From the NCBI RefSeq assembly GCF_900021165.1, contig NZ_FCOQ01000013.1, positions 206,001-270,000 of the forward strand: a stretch of DNA of 64,000 nt, given 5' to 3'. Source of the DNA: Paenibacillus phocaeensis. GTDB lineage: Bacteria; Bacillota; Bacilli; Paenibacillales; Paenibacillaceae. The notes under the pieces were generated by a model. It searched no databases and had not been told where the DNA came from. It saw only the letters and a list, made by a program, of their open reading frames with translations. Shown here piece after piece: positions 45,653 through 54,524 of this stretch (its first letter is position 1; every line of letters starts with the position of its first letter). Position numbers and translations under genes: made by a program.

Positions 45653-47032
45653 TTATTTCCCCAAGCAAAATTGCGAAAAAATCTGATCGATCAGCGCATC
45701 CGGCGCCGAATCCCCAATCACCTCGCCCAGTTGCTCCCAGGCGTACCGGACATCAATCTGCAAAATATCAATCGGGATCCCGGTGTCCGCCGCTTCATAA
45801 GCATCCGCCAGCGACTGCTTGGCCTTCTTCAACAAAGCGATATGCCGCACGTTGCTGACATACGTCAGATCGTTCGACTCCAGCTTCCCGCCGAAGAACA
45901 AACGGGCGATGGCCTCCTCTAGATGATCCAGCCCTTCTTCCGTTTTGACCGACAATTCGACGATCGCTTCCTCGGAAAAATAACGCCGGACCACCTCCCG
46001 ATCCAACTGCTGCGGTAAATCCATCTTATTTAATAGAACGATCGTGGATCGCCCTTTCAGTTGCTCCATCAAGGCGATTTCGTCCTCATGCAGCGCCTCG
46101 GCGCTATTGAGCACGAGCAGGATCAGGTCCGCTTCGCTCACCGCCGCTTTGGAGCGCTCCACACCGATCTGCTCGACGACGTCCATCGTCTCACGGATCC
46201 CCGCCGTGTCGAGCAGCTTCAGCGGGATGTTGTTGATCGTCACATATTCCTCAATCACGTCCCGGGTTGTCCCCGGGATGTCGGTGACGATCGCTTTATT
46301 CTCGCGGGCCAGGGCGTTCATCAGCGAGGATTTGCCGACATTCGGGCGACCGACGATCGCCGTCGTAATCCCTTCGCGCAAAATTTTGCCCTGATCCGCC
46401 GTCTTCAGCAGCGCGTCGATGCCTTCCGACACCTCCGCGCATTTCTCCTTGATAAACGCCATCGTCATCGATTCCACGTCATGCTCGGGATAATCAATGT
46501 TCACTTCGATGTGCGCCAGCGTTTCAATCAACGTATGGCGCAGCTTGCCGATTTGGCGCGACAGCTGGCCTTCGACCTGCTTCAGCGCCACGGAGAACGC
46601 CCGATCCGACTTGGAGCGGATCAGGTCGATGACCGCCTCCGCCTGCGACAGGTCGATCCGCCCGTTCAGGAACGCGCGTTTCGTGAACTCGCCCGGCTCG
46701 GCGAGGCGAATGCCGCGCTGCTGGAGCAGCAAGTCCATCACGCGTTTGACGGAGATGATCCCGCCGTGCGTGCTAATCTCCACCACGTCTTCCGTGGTGA
46801 AGGAGCGCGGCGCGCGAAAGACGCTGACGAGCACCTCCTCGAGCTTGTCGCCCGTCGCCGGGTCTACGATGAAGCCATAATGTACCGTATGGCTTTCCGC
46901 CTCCGGCAACGCCGTCTTGGCGCGGAATAACCGCCCCACTTCGGCGATCGCCTCCGGTCCGCTGACGCGGATCACGGCGATGCCGCTTTCGCCTACCGCC
47001 GTCGATATCGCTGCAATTGTATCGCTAAGCAT
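45653..47032 (-). CDS. mnmE: tRNA modification GTPase MnmE (TrmE)
   Basis: A 459-residue protein: N-terminal folate-binding domain ([14 protein letters not shown]), helical domain, inserted Ras-like G domain (G1 [15 protein letters not shown]2 TT, G3 DTAGI, G4 NKMD) and the C-terminal C-L-G-K (SQFCLGK) needed for activity. Partner of MnmG. ATG 47032 is preferred, with GAGGTGA 5 bases upstream; a GTG at 47041 falls inside that ribosome-binding site. Confidence 0.97.
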   Translation of the reverse strand: MLSDTIAAISTAVGESGIAVIRVSGPEAIAEVGRLFRAKTALPEAESHTVHYGFIVDPATGDKLEEVLVSVFRAPRSFTTEDVVEISTHGGIISVKRVMDLLLQQRGIRLAEPGEFTKRAFLNGRIDLSQAEAVIDLIRSKSDRAFSVALKQVEGQLSRQIGKLRHTLIETLAHIEVNIDYPEHDVESMTMAFIKEKCAEVSEGIDALLKTADQGKILREGITTAIVGRPNVGKSSLMNALARENKAIVTDIPGTTRDVIEEYVTINNIPLKLLDTAGIRETMDVVEQIGVERSKAAVSEADLILLVLNSAEALHEDEIALMEQLKGRSTIVLLNKMDLPQQLDREVVRRYFSEEAIVELSVKTEEGLDHLEEAIARLFFGGKLESNDLTYVSNVRHIALLKKAKQSLADAYEAADTGIPIDILQIDVRYAWEQLGEVIGDSAPDALIDQIFSQFCLGK

Positions 47033-47254
47033 TTGCTTCACCTCGCTTAATTGTTTGTTGTATTTCGAAGAAGAATGTTCGTGAATTTCGCAGCACCGCT
47101 GGTCGTATGATCCTACGATCGCTGTTGTTCGCGAATTTCTTGGATTGGACTAAACTCAAAAGTTGTAGAAATCCACTCACAAAGGCGAACGCTCCACTTC
47201 TTCGGATTCATACGCCCCTCTCCGCCCCCAATTCACTCACCTTCGAAAATTCCG

Positions 47255-47796
47255 CCCTCACGCTTTGCTCCACAGTGAGCGCATCTCCGCAGGAGACAGC
47301 GCCTCCTTGCTCGCAGTCACTCCTCGCCGCACTCAGCCTCTTCACGCTCCCCCTTCGGAGCATCCTCCCTCACGCTTTGCTCCAACGTGAGCGCATCTCC
47401 GCAGGAGACAGCGTTCTCCTTGCTCGCAGTCACTCCTCGCCGCACGCAGCCTCTCCTTCGGAGCTTCCGCCCTCACGCTTTGCTCCACAGTGAGCGCATC
47501 TCCGCAGGAGACAGCGTTCTCCTTGCACATGTTCTCTCCCTAACCGTCGTAGCCTCTCAACACTCTTCTTCTTAGCATCCGCACTCACAGCCAGCAGGAG
47601 CTCCAAAGTAGAGGCGGGCCCCGTAGGGGCGAGAAGCCGGCTCCTATCACCAAAGTCCCTCGGGTGAACCGACAGAAGCAGTCATGAGCAGCACGGTTTA
47701 CCAGGTATCCCGGGTGAACCCCAAGTAAGACGTACCCCGAAGGGGGGAAAAGCGTTCCATGCACCAACGTAAAGCGCATCCCCGAAGGGGACAGCG
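47255..47796. repeat. Hairpin-rich repeat array between mnmE and jag
   Basis: Three 47-nt near-identical units (47255-47301, 47367-47413, 47470-47516) each contain a CTCAC/GTGAG hairpin and a TCTCC-GCA-GGAGA hairpin followed by CAGCG. A fourth copy of the second hairpin at 47773-47796 has TCCCC-GAA-GGGGA, a paired change that keeps the stem. Smaller CCCC/GGGG hairpins (for example 47618-47630) and CGGGTGAACC repeats fill the rest of the gap 47033-47963. No credible gene was found; open frames here only translate the repeats. Confidence 0.75.
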
Positions 47797-47868
47797 AGCA
47801 GGAGCGCCTCTTTCCCTCCAACGTTCCTCCAGTTTGCGGGAGCCCAGAGGGCAGCAGGCCCTCGGACG

Positions 47869-47891
47869 CCCTCCCTTACGGTAAGGGAGGG
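47869..47891. repeat. Perfect inverted repeat at the end of the array
   Basis: CCCTCCCTTA and TAAGGGAGGG pair over 10 bp with a CGG loop. No T run follows on the minus strand, but a T8 tract lies between it and jag (from 47919), so this zone probably ends the rpmH-jag transcript. Confidence 0.6.
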
Positions 47892-47963
47892 ATGGGGAGG
47901 GTTGAGATCAAAAAAAATGACGCCCCCCCAGCTTACGCCGAGCAAACGTCACCTGCGTCTCAT

Positions 47964-48692
47964 TCATTTGCTGTGCTTCAGAGTAATAACGACCCGCCGG
48001 TTGGGCTCTTCGCCTTTACTGTAAGTTTTGACCTCCGGGTGATCCTGAAGTTTGGAATGAATCACTTTGCGCTCCTGCGGCGACATCGGCTCGAGCGTAA
48101 CCTCCTTACGCGTGCGAACGACCCGTCCGGCCAATCTGACGGCAAGTTCCTCCAGCGTTTTCTTCCGGCGTTCCCGGAAGTTCTCGGCATCGAGGACGAT
48201 ACGGATGAAGCTGTCGGAATAACGGTTAGCGATGATATTCGCCAAATATTGCAGAGCATCGAGGGTTTGCCCTCTCCGCCCGATCATTAAACCTAAATCA
48301 TGGCCCGAAATGTTAAGTACGGTATGGTCTTTGCCAGGGACGACATCAACTTGGACATCCAGGCCCATATTCTCGCCGACCTCCCGGATAAATGACGCCG
48401 CCTCCACATAGGGATCCTTCTCGCTGGCCGTGGTCTTCTCCTCCATCACGGGAGCAGATGAAGAACGGGGCGCCGAAGTCGTCCTACTCGAGGTAGGTAC
48501 TGATGCAGGTTCAGGTGCTTCAAGCAAAGTAAGCTCTACCTTCGCTTCCCTCACCCCTATCAGCCCCAGGAATCCTTTTGACGGCTGCTCTAACACGTTC
48601 ACGGCGACTTTATCCTCGGTGGTGCCGAGCTGGGTCAATCCTTGTCTAACAGCATCTTCAATGGTTTTTCCCGACGTCACAATTTTATTCAT
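47964..48692 (-). CDS. jag: RNA-binding cell elongation regulator Jag (KhpB/EloR)
   Basis: A 242-residue cytoplasmic protein with an N-terminal Jag_N domain (about residues 1-52, KTIEDAVRQGLTQLGTTEDKV), a low-complexity acidic linker, a KH domain (about 125-170; DLGLMIGRRGQTLDALQYL) and an R3H domain (about 175-240; PMSPQERKVIHSKLQ). Orthologues bind RNA with KhpA and influence cell elongation. ATG 48692 overlaps the yidC stop by 4 bases. A repeat array separates it from mnmE, which normally follows directly. Confidence 0.94.
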   Translation of the reverse strand: MNKIVTSGKTIEDAVRQGLTQLGTTEDKVAVNVLEQPSKGFLGLIGVREAKVELTLLEAPEPASVPTSSRTTSAPRSSSAPVMEEKTTASEKDPYVEAASFIREVGENMGLDVQVDVVPGKDHTVLNISGHDLGLMIGRRGQTLDALQYLANIIANRYSDSFIRIVLDAENFRERRKKTLEELAVRLAGRVVRTRKEVTLEPMSPQERKVIHSKLQDHPEVKTYSKGEEPNRRVVITLKHSK

Positions 48693-49591
48693 TTCGATTT
48701 TTTGGCCTCCTTGGCACCTTTACCGGGATGACCGGCTTTGAGATTGGAGCCGCCCCGCTTCTTATTCCCGGAACCGGAAGATGAACCGCTGCCTCCGCCT
48801 GCCGTTGCAGCAGCCGCAGCCAAAGCCGGATCTTTCTTGCGATAGATAAAGAAGTTTTGCGCAATCGTGTACAGGTTACTGAAAATCCAGTACAACGGCA
48901 GCGCTGCGGCGAAGTTGTACGCCATCACAAAAATCAAAATCGGATAAACCCACATCATAAACGCCATTGGGCCCTGCATGCCCTGCGGGTTCACGTTCGA
49001 CATCATCTTCGTTTGAATGAACGTCGTCAATGCCGCAATCGCCGGCAGGATAAACAACTTGTCCGGTTCGCCGAGCTGCAGCCACAGGAAGGAATGCTCT
49101 CGGATCGCCGAGTTGTAGTAAATTGAGTTATACAAAGCAATGAACACCGGCATCTGAATGATCAGTGGGAAACAACCCGCCATCGGATTGACCTTGTGTT
49201 CCTGGAATAACTTCATCGTCTCCTGCTGCTGCTTCTCCGGATTATCCTTAAATTGCTCCCGGATCTTCTGAAGCTGCGGCTGAATGGCCTGCATCGCCTT
49301 CGAACTCTTCACCTGCTTCAGTGTCAACGGCAGGATCAAGGTCCTCACGATCAGCACCATGATTAAAATCGCCACGCCATATGCGCCGTTAAACCAATCT
49401 GCAAACGCATCCAGCGCAAGTGAGAAATAGTACACCACATTTGCGGTCCACCACGATCCAGTTGCCCTCATATCTTCCGTCGTGGTAGCCTGTTGAGCAT
49501 TCTGCGGTGCGCAGCCGGCAAGAACCGCTACCATCAAGACCGCCAGAAGGAGAAGAAGCCATCTTCTTCGGTTAGTCATCAATCGCGACAC
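48689..49591 (-). CDS. yidC: Membrane protein insertase YidC (SpoIIIJ type)
   Basis: A 300-residue Oxa1-family insertase with a lipoprotein-type signal (MVAVLAGC) and five transmembrane helices; the 60KD_IMP core includes GVAILIMVLIVRTLILPLTLKQVKSSKAM with the groove Arg. A cytoplasmic Gly/Ser/Lys-rich tail may contact ribosomes. The two-paralogue situation of Bacillus (SpoIIIJ/YqjG) cannot be judged here. GTG 49591 has GAGGGG 7 bases upstream; an ATG at 49579 is the alternative. Between rnpA and jag. Confidence 0.94.
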   Translation of the reverse strand: MSRLMTNRRRWLLLLLAVLMVAVLAGCAPQNAQQATTTEDMRATGSWWTANVVYYFSLALDAFADWFNGAYGVAILIMVLIVRTLILPLTLKQVKSSKAMQAIQPQLQKIREQFKDNPEKQQQETMKLFQEHKVNPMAGCFPLIIQMPVFIALYNSIYYNSAIREHSFLWLQLGEPDKLFILPAIAALTTFIQTKMMSNVNPQGMQGPMAFMMWVYPILIFVMAYNFAAALPLYWIFSNLYTIAQNFFIYRKKDPALAAAAATAGGGSGSSSGSGNKKRGGSNLKAGHPGKGAKEAKKSK

Positions 49592-49667
49592 TTCAAAACC
49601 CCTCTCTTAACCTATCCATTTCAACGTAAATCATAACATATTTAAAGGGACAAAGAAACAAGCCTGC

Positions 49668-50018
49668 CTAGCGTCCGGAAACCCGCAGCAGCGAAGCTTT
49701 TCGAAGGACGTGAAGCACGCTTTTTTCGAGATCCTTATAGTCCATTCCTACGGCCCCGTTTCGCACGATCAGAATCAGGTCGACATGGTCGCGAATCTCC
49801 GCTTCATGCAGCCGGACGATCTCCTTCAACATGCGCCGCATCCGGTTGCGGACGACAGCGTTTCCGATTTTTTTACTAGCCGAAACCCCCAGCCGAAAGC
49901 GTTCGATATCCGGTTTGTTGGACCAGTACACCACCAGTTGGCGATTGGCAAAGGATTTGCCAAACCGGTAGATGCGGTTAAAATCGGCGCGGTTTCTCAA
50001 ACGAAGTTTTTTATGCAC
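49668..50018 (-). CDS. rnpA: Ribonuclease P protein component
   Basis: A 116-residue basic protein that assists RNase P RNA in cutting tRNA 5' leaders. The N-terminal KLRLRNRADFNRIYRFGKS and the RNR signature AVVRNRMRRMLKEIVR are present. GTG 50018 with AAGGAGA upstream. In the conserved order rpmH-rnpA-yidC-jag. Confidence 0.95.
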   Translation of the reverse strand: MHKKLRLRNRADFNRIYRFGKSFANRQLVVYWSNKPDIERFRLGVSASKKIGNAVVRNRMRRMLKEIVRLHEAEIRDHVDLILIVRNGAVGMDYKDLEKSVLHVLRKASLLRVSGR

Positions 50019-50102
50019 GAGCAGTCTCCTTGATTGGAACTTCTGATATTAGTATAAACCAAACGTCGCCGTATCTATTTGCGCAAGGATCAAGTATAAA
50101 AA

Positions 50103-50124
50103 AAAGACCACCGCGGTGGTCTTT
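50103..50124 (-). terminator. Hairpin between rpmH and rnpA
   Basis: AAAGACCACCG and CGGTGGTCTTT form a perfect 11-bp palindrome; the minus strand continues TTTTTTATACTTG. This would end or attenuate the rpmH message ahead of rnpA, matching the usual excess of L34. Confidence 0.8.
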
Positions 50125-50133
50125 ACGCACGCT

Positions 50134-50268
50134 TTACGCACTCAGTACTTTTCTGCCTTTGAGACGACGAGCAGCGAGAACCTTGCGGCCGTTTTTCGTG
50201 CTCATTCTTTTGCGGAAACCGTGAACCTTTTTACGTTTGCTCACATTCGGTTTGAAAGTTGGTTTCAT
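50134..50268 (-). CDS. rpmH: 50S ribosomal protein L34
   Basis: A 44-residue, highly basic protein: [18 protein letters not shown] then [20 protein letters not shown] and RKVLSA. This is the complete, normal-length L34. ATG 50268 with GGGGGTG upstream; stop TAA at 50134-50136. First gene of the leftward rpmH-rnpA-yidC-jag cluster that in most relatives is directly divergent from dnaA. Confidence 0.97.
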   Translation of the reverse strand: MKPTFKPNVSKRKKVHGFRKRMSTKNGRKVLAARRLKGRKVLSA

Positions 50269-50318
50269 CTATCGCACCCCCTTACAGGATTATCATAATC
50301 TGTATATTTACCATTTTC

Positions 50319-50511
50319 ATATCCACAGAAAATGCCTTTATACATTTAACCACACCGCCTAGGAAAAGTCAACTGAACTTCCCTCTGCCCCTGCGGCTTC
50401 ATCTCCATTATTCACAATCCACAACTCCCGTCACGAAAACTTCGCCAGCCCGGGTTTTCCACAGCGTTCCCCCGGGATCTTTCCGTATAGAAGTTATACA
50501 CATGTGGAAAA
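50319..50511. promoter_or_regulatory. DnaA-box cluster next to rpmH
   Basis: TTATTCACA (50408-50416) and TTATACACA (50494-50502) match TTATNCACA fully; ATATCCACA (50319-50327), TTTTCCACA (50455-50463) and TGTGGAAAA (50503-50511) differ at one base. The cluster looks like the outer part of the origin region and may also overlap the rpmH promoter. Apart from these boxes and the GntR site at 50602, the gap 50269-50643 shows no other gene. Confidence 0.6.
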
Positions 50512-50601
50512 GTATTTTCAACCCATAGCTTCTTCTTCTAAATCCCTTTGCGTTATAAGGTTTACAGTCCATCCGAATCGGAGTATATTCAAGATCATAA
50601 G

Positions 50602-50619
50602 TTGTATACAAGTATACAA
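50602..50619. promoter_or_regulatory. GntR operator upstream of gnd
   Basis: TTGTATAC-AA-GTATACAA is a perfect inverted repeat and 15 of 18 positions of the overlapping window match the B. subtilis gnt operator ATACTTGTATACAAGTAT. It overlaps TACAAT, a possible -10, 25 bases before the gnd start, so binding would repress. Confidence 0.7.
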
Positions 50620-50643
50620 TATGTGAAAAGAGGTGCTTTATTG

Positions 50644-51543
50644 ATGAAATTAGGCATGATTGGGCTTGGAAAAATGGGCTTCCATCTCGTCTTGAATCTG
50701 CTGGAACACGGGCATGAGGTTGTGACCTACGACATGAATTCGCAGTCCATCGCCAGCGCGGCTGAGAAAGGAGCCGTTCCCGCCGTCAACCTGGAGGAAC
50801 TCGTCGCTTCATTGGAAGCGCCAAGATTGATTTGGGTTATGGTTCCTGCCGGCGACCCGCTTCGTTCGGTTGTGGATCAGCTCACCCCGCTGCTGGAATC
50901 CGGCGATATCGTGATCGACGGAGGGAATTCGCATTATAAGAACTCGCTGGAACTCTCGAAGCAACTGGCAGCACAAGGGATTCGCTTCCTTGACGTCGGC
51001 ACTTCCGGCGGCGTTGAAGGTGCGGAACAAGGCGGTTGTTTCATGATCGGTGGCGAGGAAGAAGCCTTCCGTCTGGCAGAACCCCTCTTCCGCGACATCG
51101 CAGTTTCCGGCGGATATCTGTATGCCGGCCCGTCCGGGAGCGGCCACTTCCTTAAGATGGTCCATAACGGCATCGAATACGGCATGATGCAAGCCATCGC
51201 CGAAGGGTTCGAGGTGCTCGATAAAAGTCCCTACGATTATGACTTTGAACAAGTCGCCCGGGTATGGTCCAACGGTTCAGTGATTCGCAGCTGGTTGATG
51301 GAACTGATGCAGAACGCTTTTGCCAAAGATCCGAAGCTGGAGGGAATCCGCGGGGTTATGCACTCCTCCGGTGAAGGCAAATGGACGGTGGAAACGGCGC
51401 TGGATCTGCAAGCTAACGCTCCGGTGATCGCGATGTCGTTATTCATGCGATACCGTTCACTCCAGGAGGACACTTTCCACGGCAAGGTGGTTGCTGCCCT
51501 CCGTAACGAATTTGGCGGTCACGCCGTCGAATCGGCCAAGTAA
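50644..51543 (+). CDS. gnd: 6-phosphogluconate dehydrogenase, short NAD-type (GndA/YqeC-like)
   Basis: A 299-residue decarboxylating dehydrogenase that converts 6-phosphogluconate to ribulose 5-phosphate. N-terminal Rossmann motif GMIGLGKMGFHL; the acidic VTYDMN after strand beta-2 favours NAD+ over NADP+. Substrate residues include DGGNSHYK, the GTSGGVEGA loop and the catalytic Lys in HFLKMVHNGIEYG. About 170 residues shorter than the long NADP form, as usual for this subfamily. AGAGGTG precedes ATG 50644. Clustered with GntR and gluconokinase. Confidence 0.93.
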   Translation: MKLGMIGLGKMGFHLVLNLLEHGHEVVTYDMNSQSIASAAEKGAVPAVNLEELVASLEAPRLIWVMVPAGDPLRSVVDQLTPLLESGDIVIDGGNSHYKNSLELSKQLAAQGIRFLDVGTSGGVEGAEQGGCFMIGGEEEAFRLAEPLFRDIAVSGGYLYAGPSGSGHFLKMVHNGIEYGMMQAIAEGFEVLDKSPYDYDFEQVARVWSNGSVIRSWLMELMQNAFAKDPKLEGIRGVMHSSGEGKWTVETALDLQANAPVIAMSLFMRYRSLQEDTFHGKVVAALRNEFGGHAVESAK

Positions 51544-51670
51544 TCACTTAAATATGGACAAAACCTAGAGCGGGTTTCCCCATCCAACGAATTTCATGCT
51601 ATGATCGAAGTATTTAGGGTTAACCGATCAATAAGCGGGATAACATCCCTTGGAATAGGAGAACTATCGC

Positions 51671-52342
51671 ATGCAATACCCTTCTTCCTGGCTAAAAGGC
51701 AGCTCGCTCGGCGAATCGATCGCCGCGGAACTGCGCTTGCAAATCATCGGCGGCAGGATCAAACCGGGTGCCGTCCTGTCGGAGAACCGCATCGCTGCGG
51801 ACTTCGGCACGAGCCGTTCCCCGGTTCGGGAGGCGCTGAAAACGCTCTCCGGCGAAGGGCTCATCAGCCTCCAGCGCATGGGAGCCGTCGTCAAGGGCCT
51901 CAGTCTGCAGGACATCGATGAATTGTATGATGTTCGTTATTTAATTGAGAGCTTCGCTTCGCAGCGAGTGGCGGAGGATCCTGAGGCGTTGATCGCAGCC
52001 CTGGCGCAAATTATCGACAGAATGGAGCTGGCCGGCAAACACCGGGATGTTGTGGAATTCGCCTACCAGGATCTCTGTTTTCACGAAACGATTATCGTCG
52101 GAGCCAAGCATACGCGGATCTTGCATCTATGGACCAGCATCCGTCAAATCGTGATGACGGTGATGCTGATTACGACACGCGAAGTATTGTCGCAGGATGA
52201 GGACAAAATCGACTACGTAATCGGCAAGCACCGCAAGCTGCTGCAGGGATTGAAATCGCGTGACGCCGGGATTATTGGCCGGAACGTGGAGGAATACTTC
52301 GCGGATTCCCACCGCACCCTGCATACAAGCATCCCCCAATAA
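51671..52342 (+). CDS. gntR: GntR-family (FadR/FCD) regulator of the gluconate module
   Basis: A 223-residue regulator. Winged helix at about residues 10-75 (GAVLSENRIAADFGTSRSPVREALKTLSGEGLI) and a C-terminal all-helical FCD ligand domain with candidate metal-binding residues (DVRYLIESF, FHETIIVGAKH). In the B. subtilis gnt system gluconate releases the repressor; here two related operators flank the genes (50602, 52385). ATG 51671 lies just after GGAATAGGAG. Encoded between gnd and the kinase, so it is autoregulated in the module. Confidence 0.9.
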   Translation: MQYPSSWLKGSSLGESIAAELRLQIIGGRIKPGAVLSENRIAADFGTSRSPVREALKTLSGEGLISLQRMGAVVKGLSLQDIDELYDVRYLIESFASQRVAEDPEALIAALAQIIDRMELAGKHRDVVEFAYQDLCFHETIIVGAKHTRILHLWTSIRQIVMTVMLITTREVLSQDEDKIDYVIGKHRKLLQGLKSRDAGIIGRNVEEYFADSHRTLHTSIPQ

Positions 52343-52384
52343 GACGGATAAGGGACGGGGTTCCGGACCCTTTTGGCCGATTTA

Positions 52385-52402
52385 TTGTCGACAAGTATAC
52401 AA
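52385..52402. promoter_or_regulatory. Second GntR operator, upstream of the gluconokinase gene
   Basis: TTGTCGAC-AA-GTATACAA has the same right half-site as the operator at 50602 and a partly changed left half (6 of 8). It overlaps TATACAAT, a likely promoter element for the kinase gene. Confidence 0.55.
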
Positions 52403-52484
52403 TAATAAAGTGTTGCGCTTTATTATCTAAGGGAAAACTCATTACAATGGAAATACGAAAATCGAAATGGAGAGAAGGGTTGAA

Positions 52485-54035
52485 ATGAATACCGTAACGC
52501 ATATGATCGGCCTGGATATCGGGACGACCAGCACGAAGGCCGTGTTGTACGAACGGAGCGGCCAGGTGATCGCCACGGCTAATGAGGAATATCCGCTGTA
52601 TACTCCCTCCGCTTCCGTGGCCGAGCAGGATCCCGAGGAGATCTTTGCTGCGGTGATCGCGGCGGTGGGACAAGTGATGCAAGCAAGCGGAATCGCTCCG
52701 GAACAAATCGGCTTCGTCTCGTTCAGTTCGGCGATGCACAGCGTCATTCCGCTGGACGGCGAAGGCAACCCGCTGATGCGCTGTCTCACCTGGGCGGACA
52801 ATCGCAGCGCGGATTGGTCGGAGAAGCTGAAGAACGAATGGGGCGGTCACGAAATCTATCTCCGCACCGGCACGCCGATCCACCCGATGTCCCCGCTGAC
52901 CAAGCTGCTGTGGCTTCGCCATGAACGGCCGGACATTTTCGCGCAAGCCCGCAAATTCATTTCGATTAAGGAATATATCTTCCTGAAGCTGTTCGGAGAG
53001 AATGTCGTCGATTATTCGATCGCCTCGGCCACCGGCCTGCTGAACCTGGAGCGCCTGGATTGGGACGAGGAAGCGCTGAAGGTGGCCGGCATCACGCCGG
53101 AGCAGTTATCGAAGCTTGTCCCGACGACGTATGTTATGCAAGGCTTGGCGCCCGGCTACGCCAGCGCCATGGGACTCACCCCCTCCACTCGCTTCGTCAT
53201 TGGCGCAAGCGACGGCGTCCTGTCCAACCTCGGGGTCGATGCGATCGATCCCGGCGTCGTCGCCGTCACAATCGGCACCAGCGGTGCGATCCGCACCGTC
53301 GTCGACCGTCCGAGAACCGATCCCAAAGGCCGTATCTTCTGCTACGCGCTGACGGATAAGCATTGGGTGATCGGAGGGCCGGTCAACAACGGCGGCGTGA
53401 TATTCCGCTGGGTGCGGGATGAATTCGCCGCTTCCGAGGTGGAGACGGCGAAACGGCTGGGGATCAGCCCGTATGACGTGCTGACCAAGATCGGCGAGCG
53501 CGTCCGTCCGGGCGCGGACGGGCTGCTCTTCCACCCCTACCTCGCCGGCGAACGCGCGCCGCTGTGGAACCCTCATGCGCGCGGCTCCTTCTTCGGACTG
53601 ACGCTGCACCATCAGAAGGAGCACATGATTCGCGCCGTTCTTGAGGGTGTCATTTACAACCTGTATACGGTGCTCCTAGCCATGGAGGAACAGATAGGGC
53701 GGCCGCGGAAAATTCAAGCCACAGGCGGCTTTGCCCGCTCTCCGCTGTGGCGGCAAATGATGGCCGATATTTTCGATCAGCAGGTAGTGATCCCGGAGAG
53801 CTTCGAGAGCTCCTGCCTGGGTGCGGTCGTCCTTGGCTTGTACGCGCTGGGCGAAATCGACTCCTTCGAAATCGTCAAAGAGATGGTCGGCGGCACCCAC
53901 GAGCATACGCCAAATCCGGAGCATGCCGCAATCTACAAGCAATTGTTGCCGATTTATATCCGGATTTCACGCAAGCTGGAGGAAGATTACGAGGCGATTT
54001 CTAGGTTTCAACAACAACAATCCGAGCCCCAATAG
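52485..54035 (+). CDS. gntK: Gluconokinase, FGGY family
   Basis: A 516-residue ATP-dependent kinase making 6-phosphogluconate from gluconate. FGGY motifs: N-terminal phosphate loop GLDIGTTSTKAVLYE, TWADNRSADW, catalytic Asp in VIGASDGVLSNLGV, and the adenosine-binding IQATGGFARSPLWRQMMAD. ATG 52485 with GAGAAGGG 5 bases upstream. With gnd it forms a two-step gluconate-to-pentose path. No gluconate permease is present in the module, so uptake must come from elsewhere. FGGY substrate assignment is supported by the neighbours. Confidence 0.9.
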   Translation: MNTVTHMIGLDIGTTSTKAVLYERSGQVIATANEEYPLYTPSASVAEQDPEEIFAAVIAAVGQVMQASGIAPEQIGFVSFSSAMHSVIPLDGEGNPLMRCLTWADNRSADWSEKLKNEWGGHEIYLRTGTPIHPMSPLTKLLWLRHERPDIFAQARKFISIKEYIFLKLFGENVVDYSIASATGLLNLERLDWDEEALKVAGITPEQLSKLVPTTYVMQGLAPGYASAMGLTPSTRFVIGASDGVLSNLGVDAIDPGVVAVTIGTSGAIRTVVDRPRTDPKGRIFCYALTDKHWVIGGPVNNGGVIFRWVRDEFAASEVETAKRLGISPYDVLTKIGERVRPGADGLLFHPYLAGERAPLWNPHARGSFFGLTLHHQKEHMIRAVLEGVIYNLYTVLLAMEEQIGRPRKIQATGGFARSPLWRQMMADIFDQQVVIPESFESSCLGAVVLGLYALGEIDSFEIVKEMVGGTHEHTPNPEHAAIYKQLLPIYIRISRKLEEDYEAISRFQQQQSEPQ

Positions 54036-54053
54036 ACGGAGACATACCAAATC

Positions 54054-54090
54054 AAATCCGACAACCCGTAAGGGCGGTCGGATTTTTTTT
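54054..54090 (+). terminator. Terminator of the gluconate module
   Basis: AAATCCGAC/GTCGGATTT arms with an inner CCC/GGG stem on GTAA are followed by a T8 run. Confidence 0.88.
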
Positions 54091-54115
54091 ATCCGCGGCC
54101 AACCTGACCGAATAT

Positions 54116-54389
54116 TTATACACACTCATCTCCGGCGTTCGAGCTTTCTCGTAATAACTTGTGAATAATTTTTTTGAGATTTTAGGGGGCCCTGTCGAAT
54201 TCTAAACAAATTATAAACAATATGTAGTGGTGTGAATGAGATTTATGCACAAGTTATTGAATTTGTGGATAAAAGCAGACAGCGCATTGAAAAACAGGCC
54301 TTCTTTTGCTATGATTATATTGTTTTCGTTGTGAATATCTAAGTTTATCCGCTGATTTATTAACAGCCTGTGGATAACATTGTGAACAA
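54116..54389. promoter_or_regulatory. DnaA-box cluster upstream of dnaA (origin region)
   Basis: Full matches to TTATNCACA or its complement: TTATACACA (54116-54124), TGTGAATAA (54160-54168), TTATGCACA (54243-54251), TGTGGATAA (54264-54272) and TGTGGATAA (54369-54377). One-mismatch boxes lie at 54211, 54330 and 54381. They are in AT-rich DNA running to the dnaA ribosome-binding site; the dnaA promoter must lie here but no single -35/-10 pair stands out. Confidence 0.8.
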
Positions 54390-54524
54390 TTCGAAATTTT
54401 CTCGTTTTAAAATCATTATACTTTACTTAACATTGGGGATAAAATTCCCCTTTATTTATGTTTTTTCGACTTCTTTCTGCATGGCTTAAGCCACAATTGG
54501 AAGATTTAAAAGGAGTGACAGTCT

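Noticed and set aside
47255..47516. CRISPR array
   Set aside because: The three 47-nt copies are unevenly spaced (112 and 103 nt), the intervening DNA is itself repetitive, and no cas genes are present in the window.
47342..47945. Short Arg/Cys/Gly-rich open frames in the mnmE-jag gap
   Set aside because: They are translations of the hairpin repeats, shift between frames with each unit and lack ribosome-binding sites.
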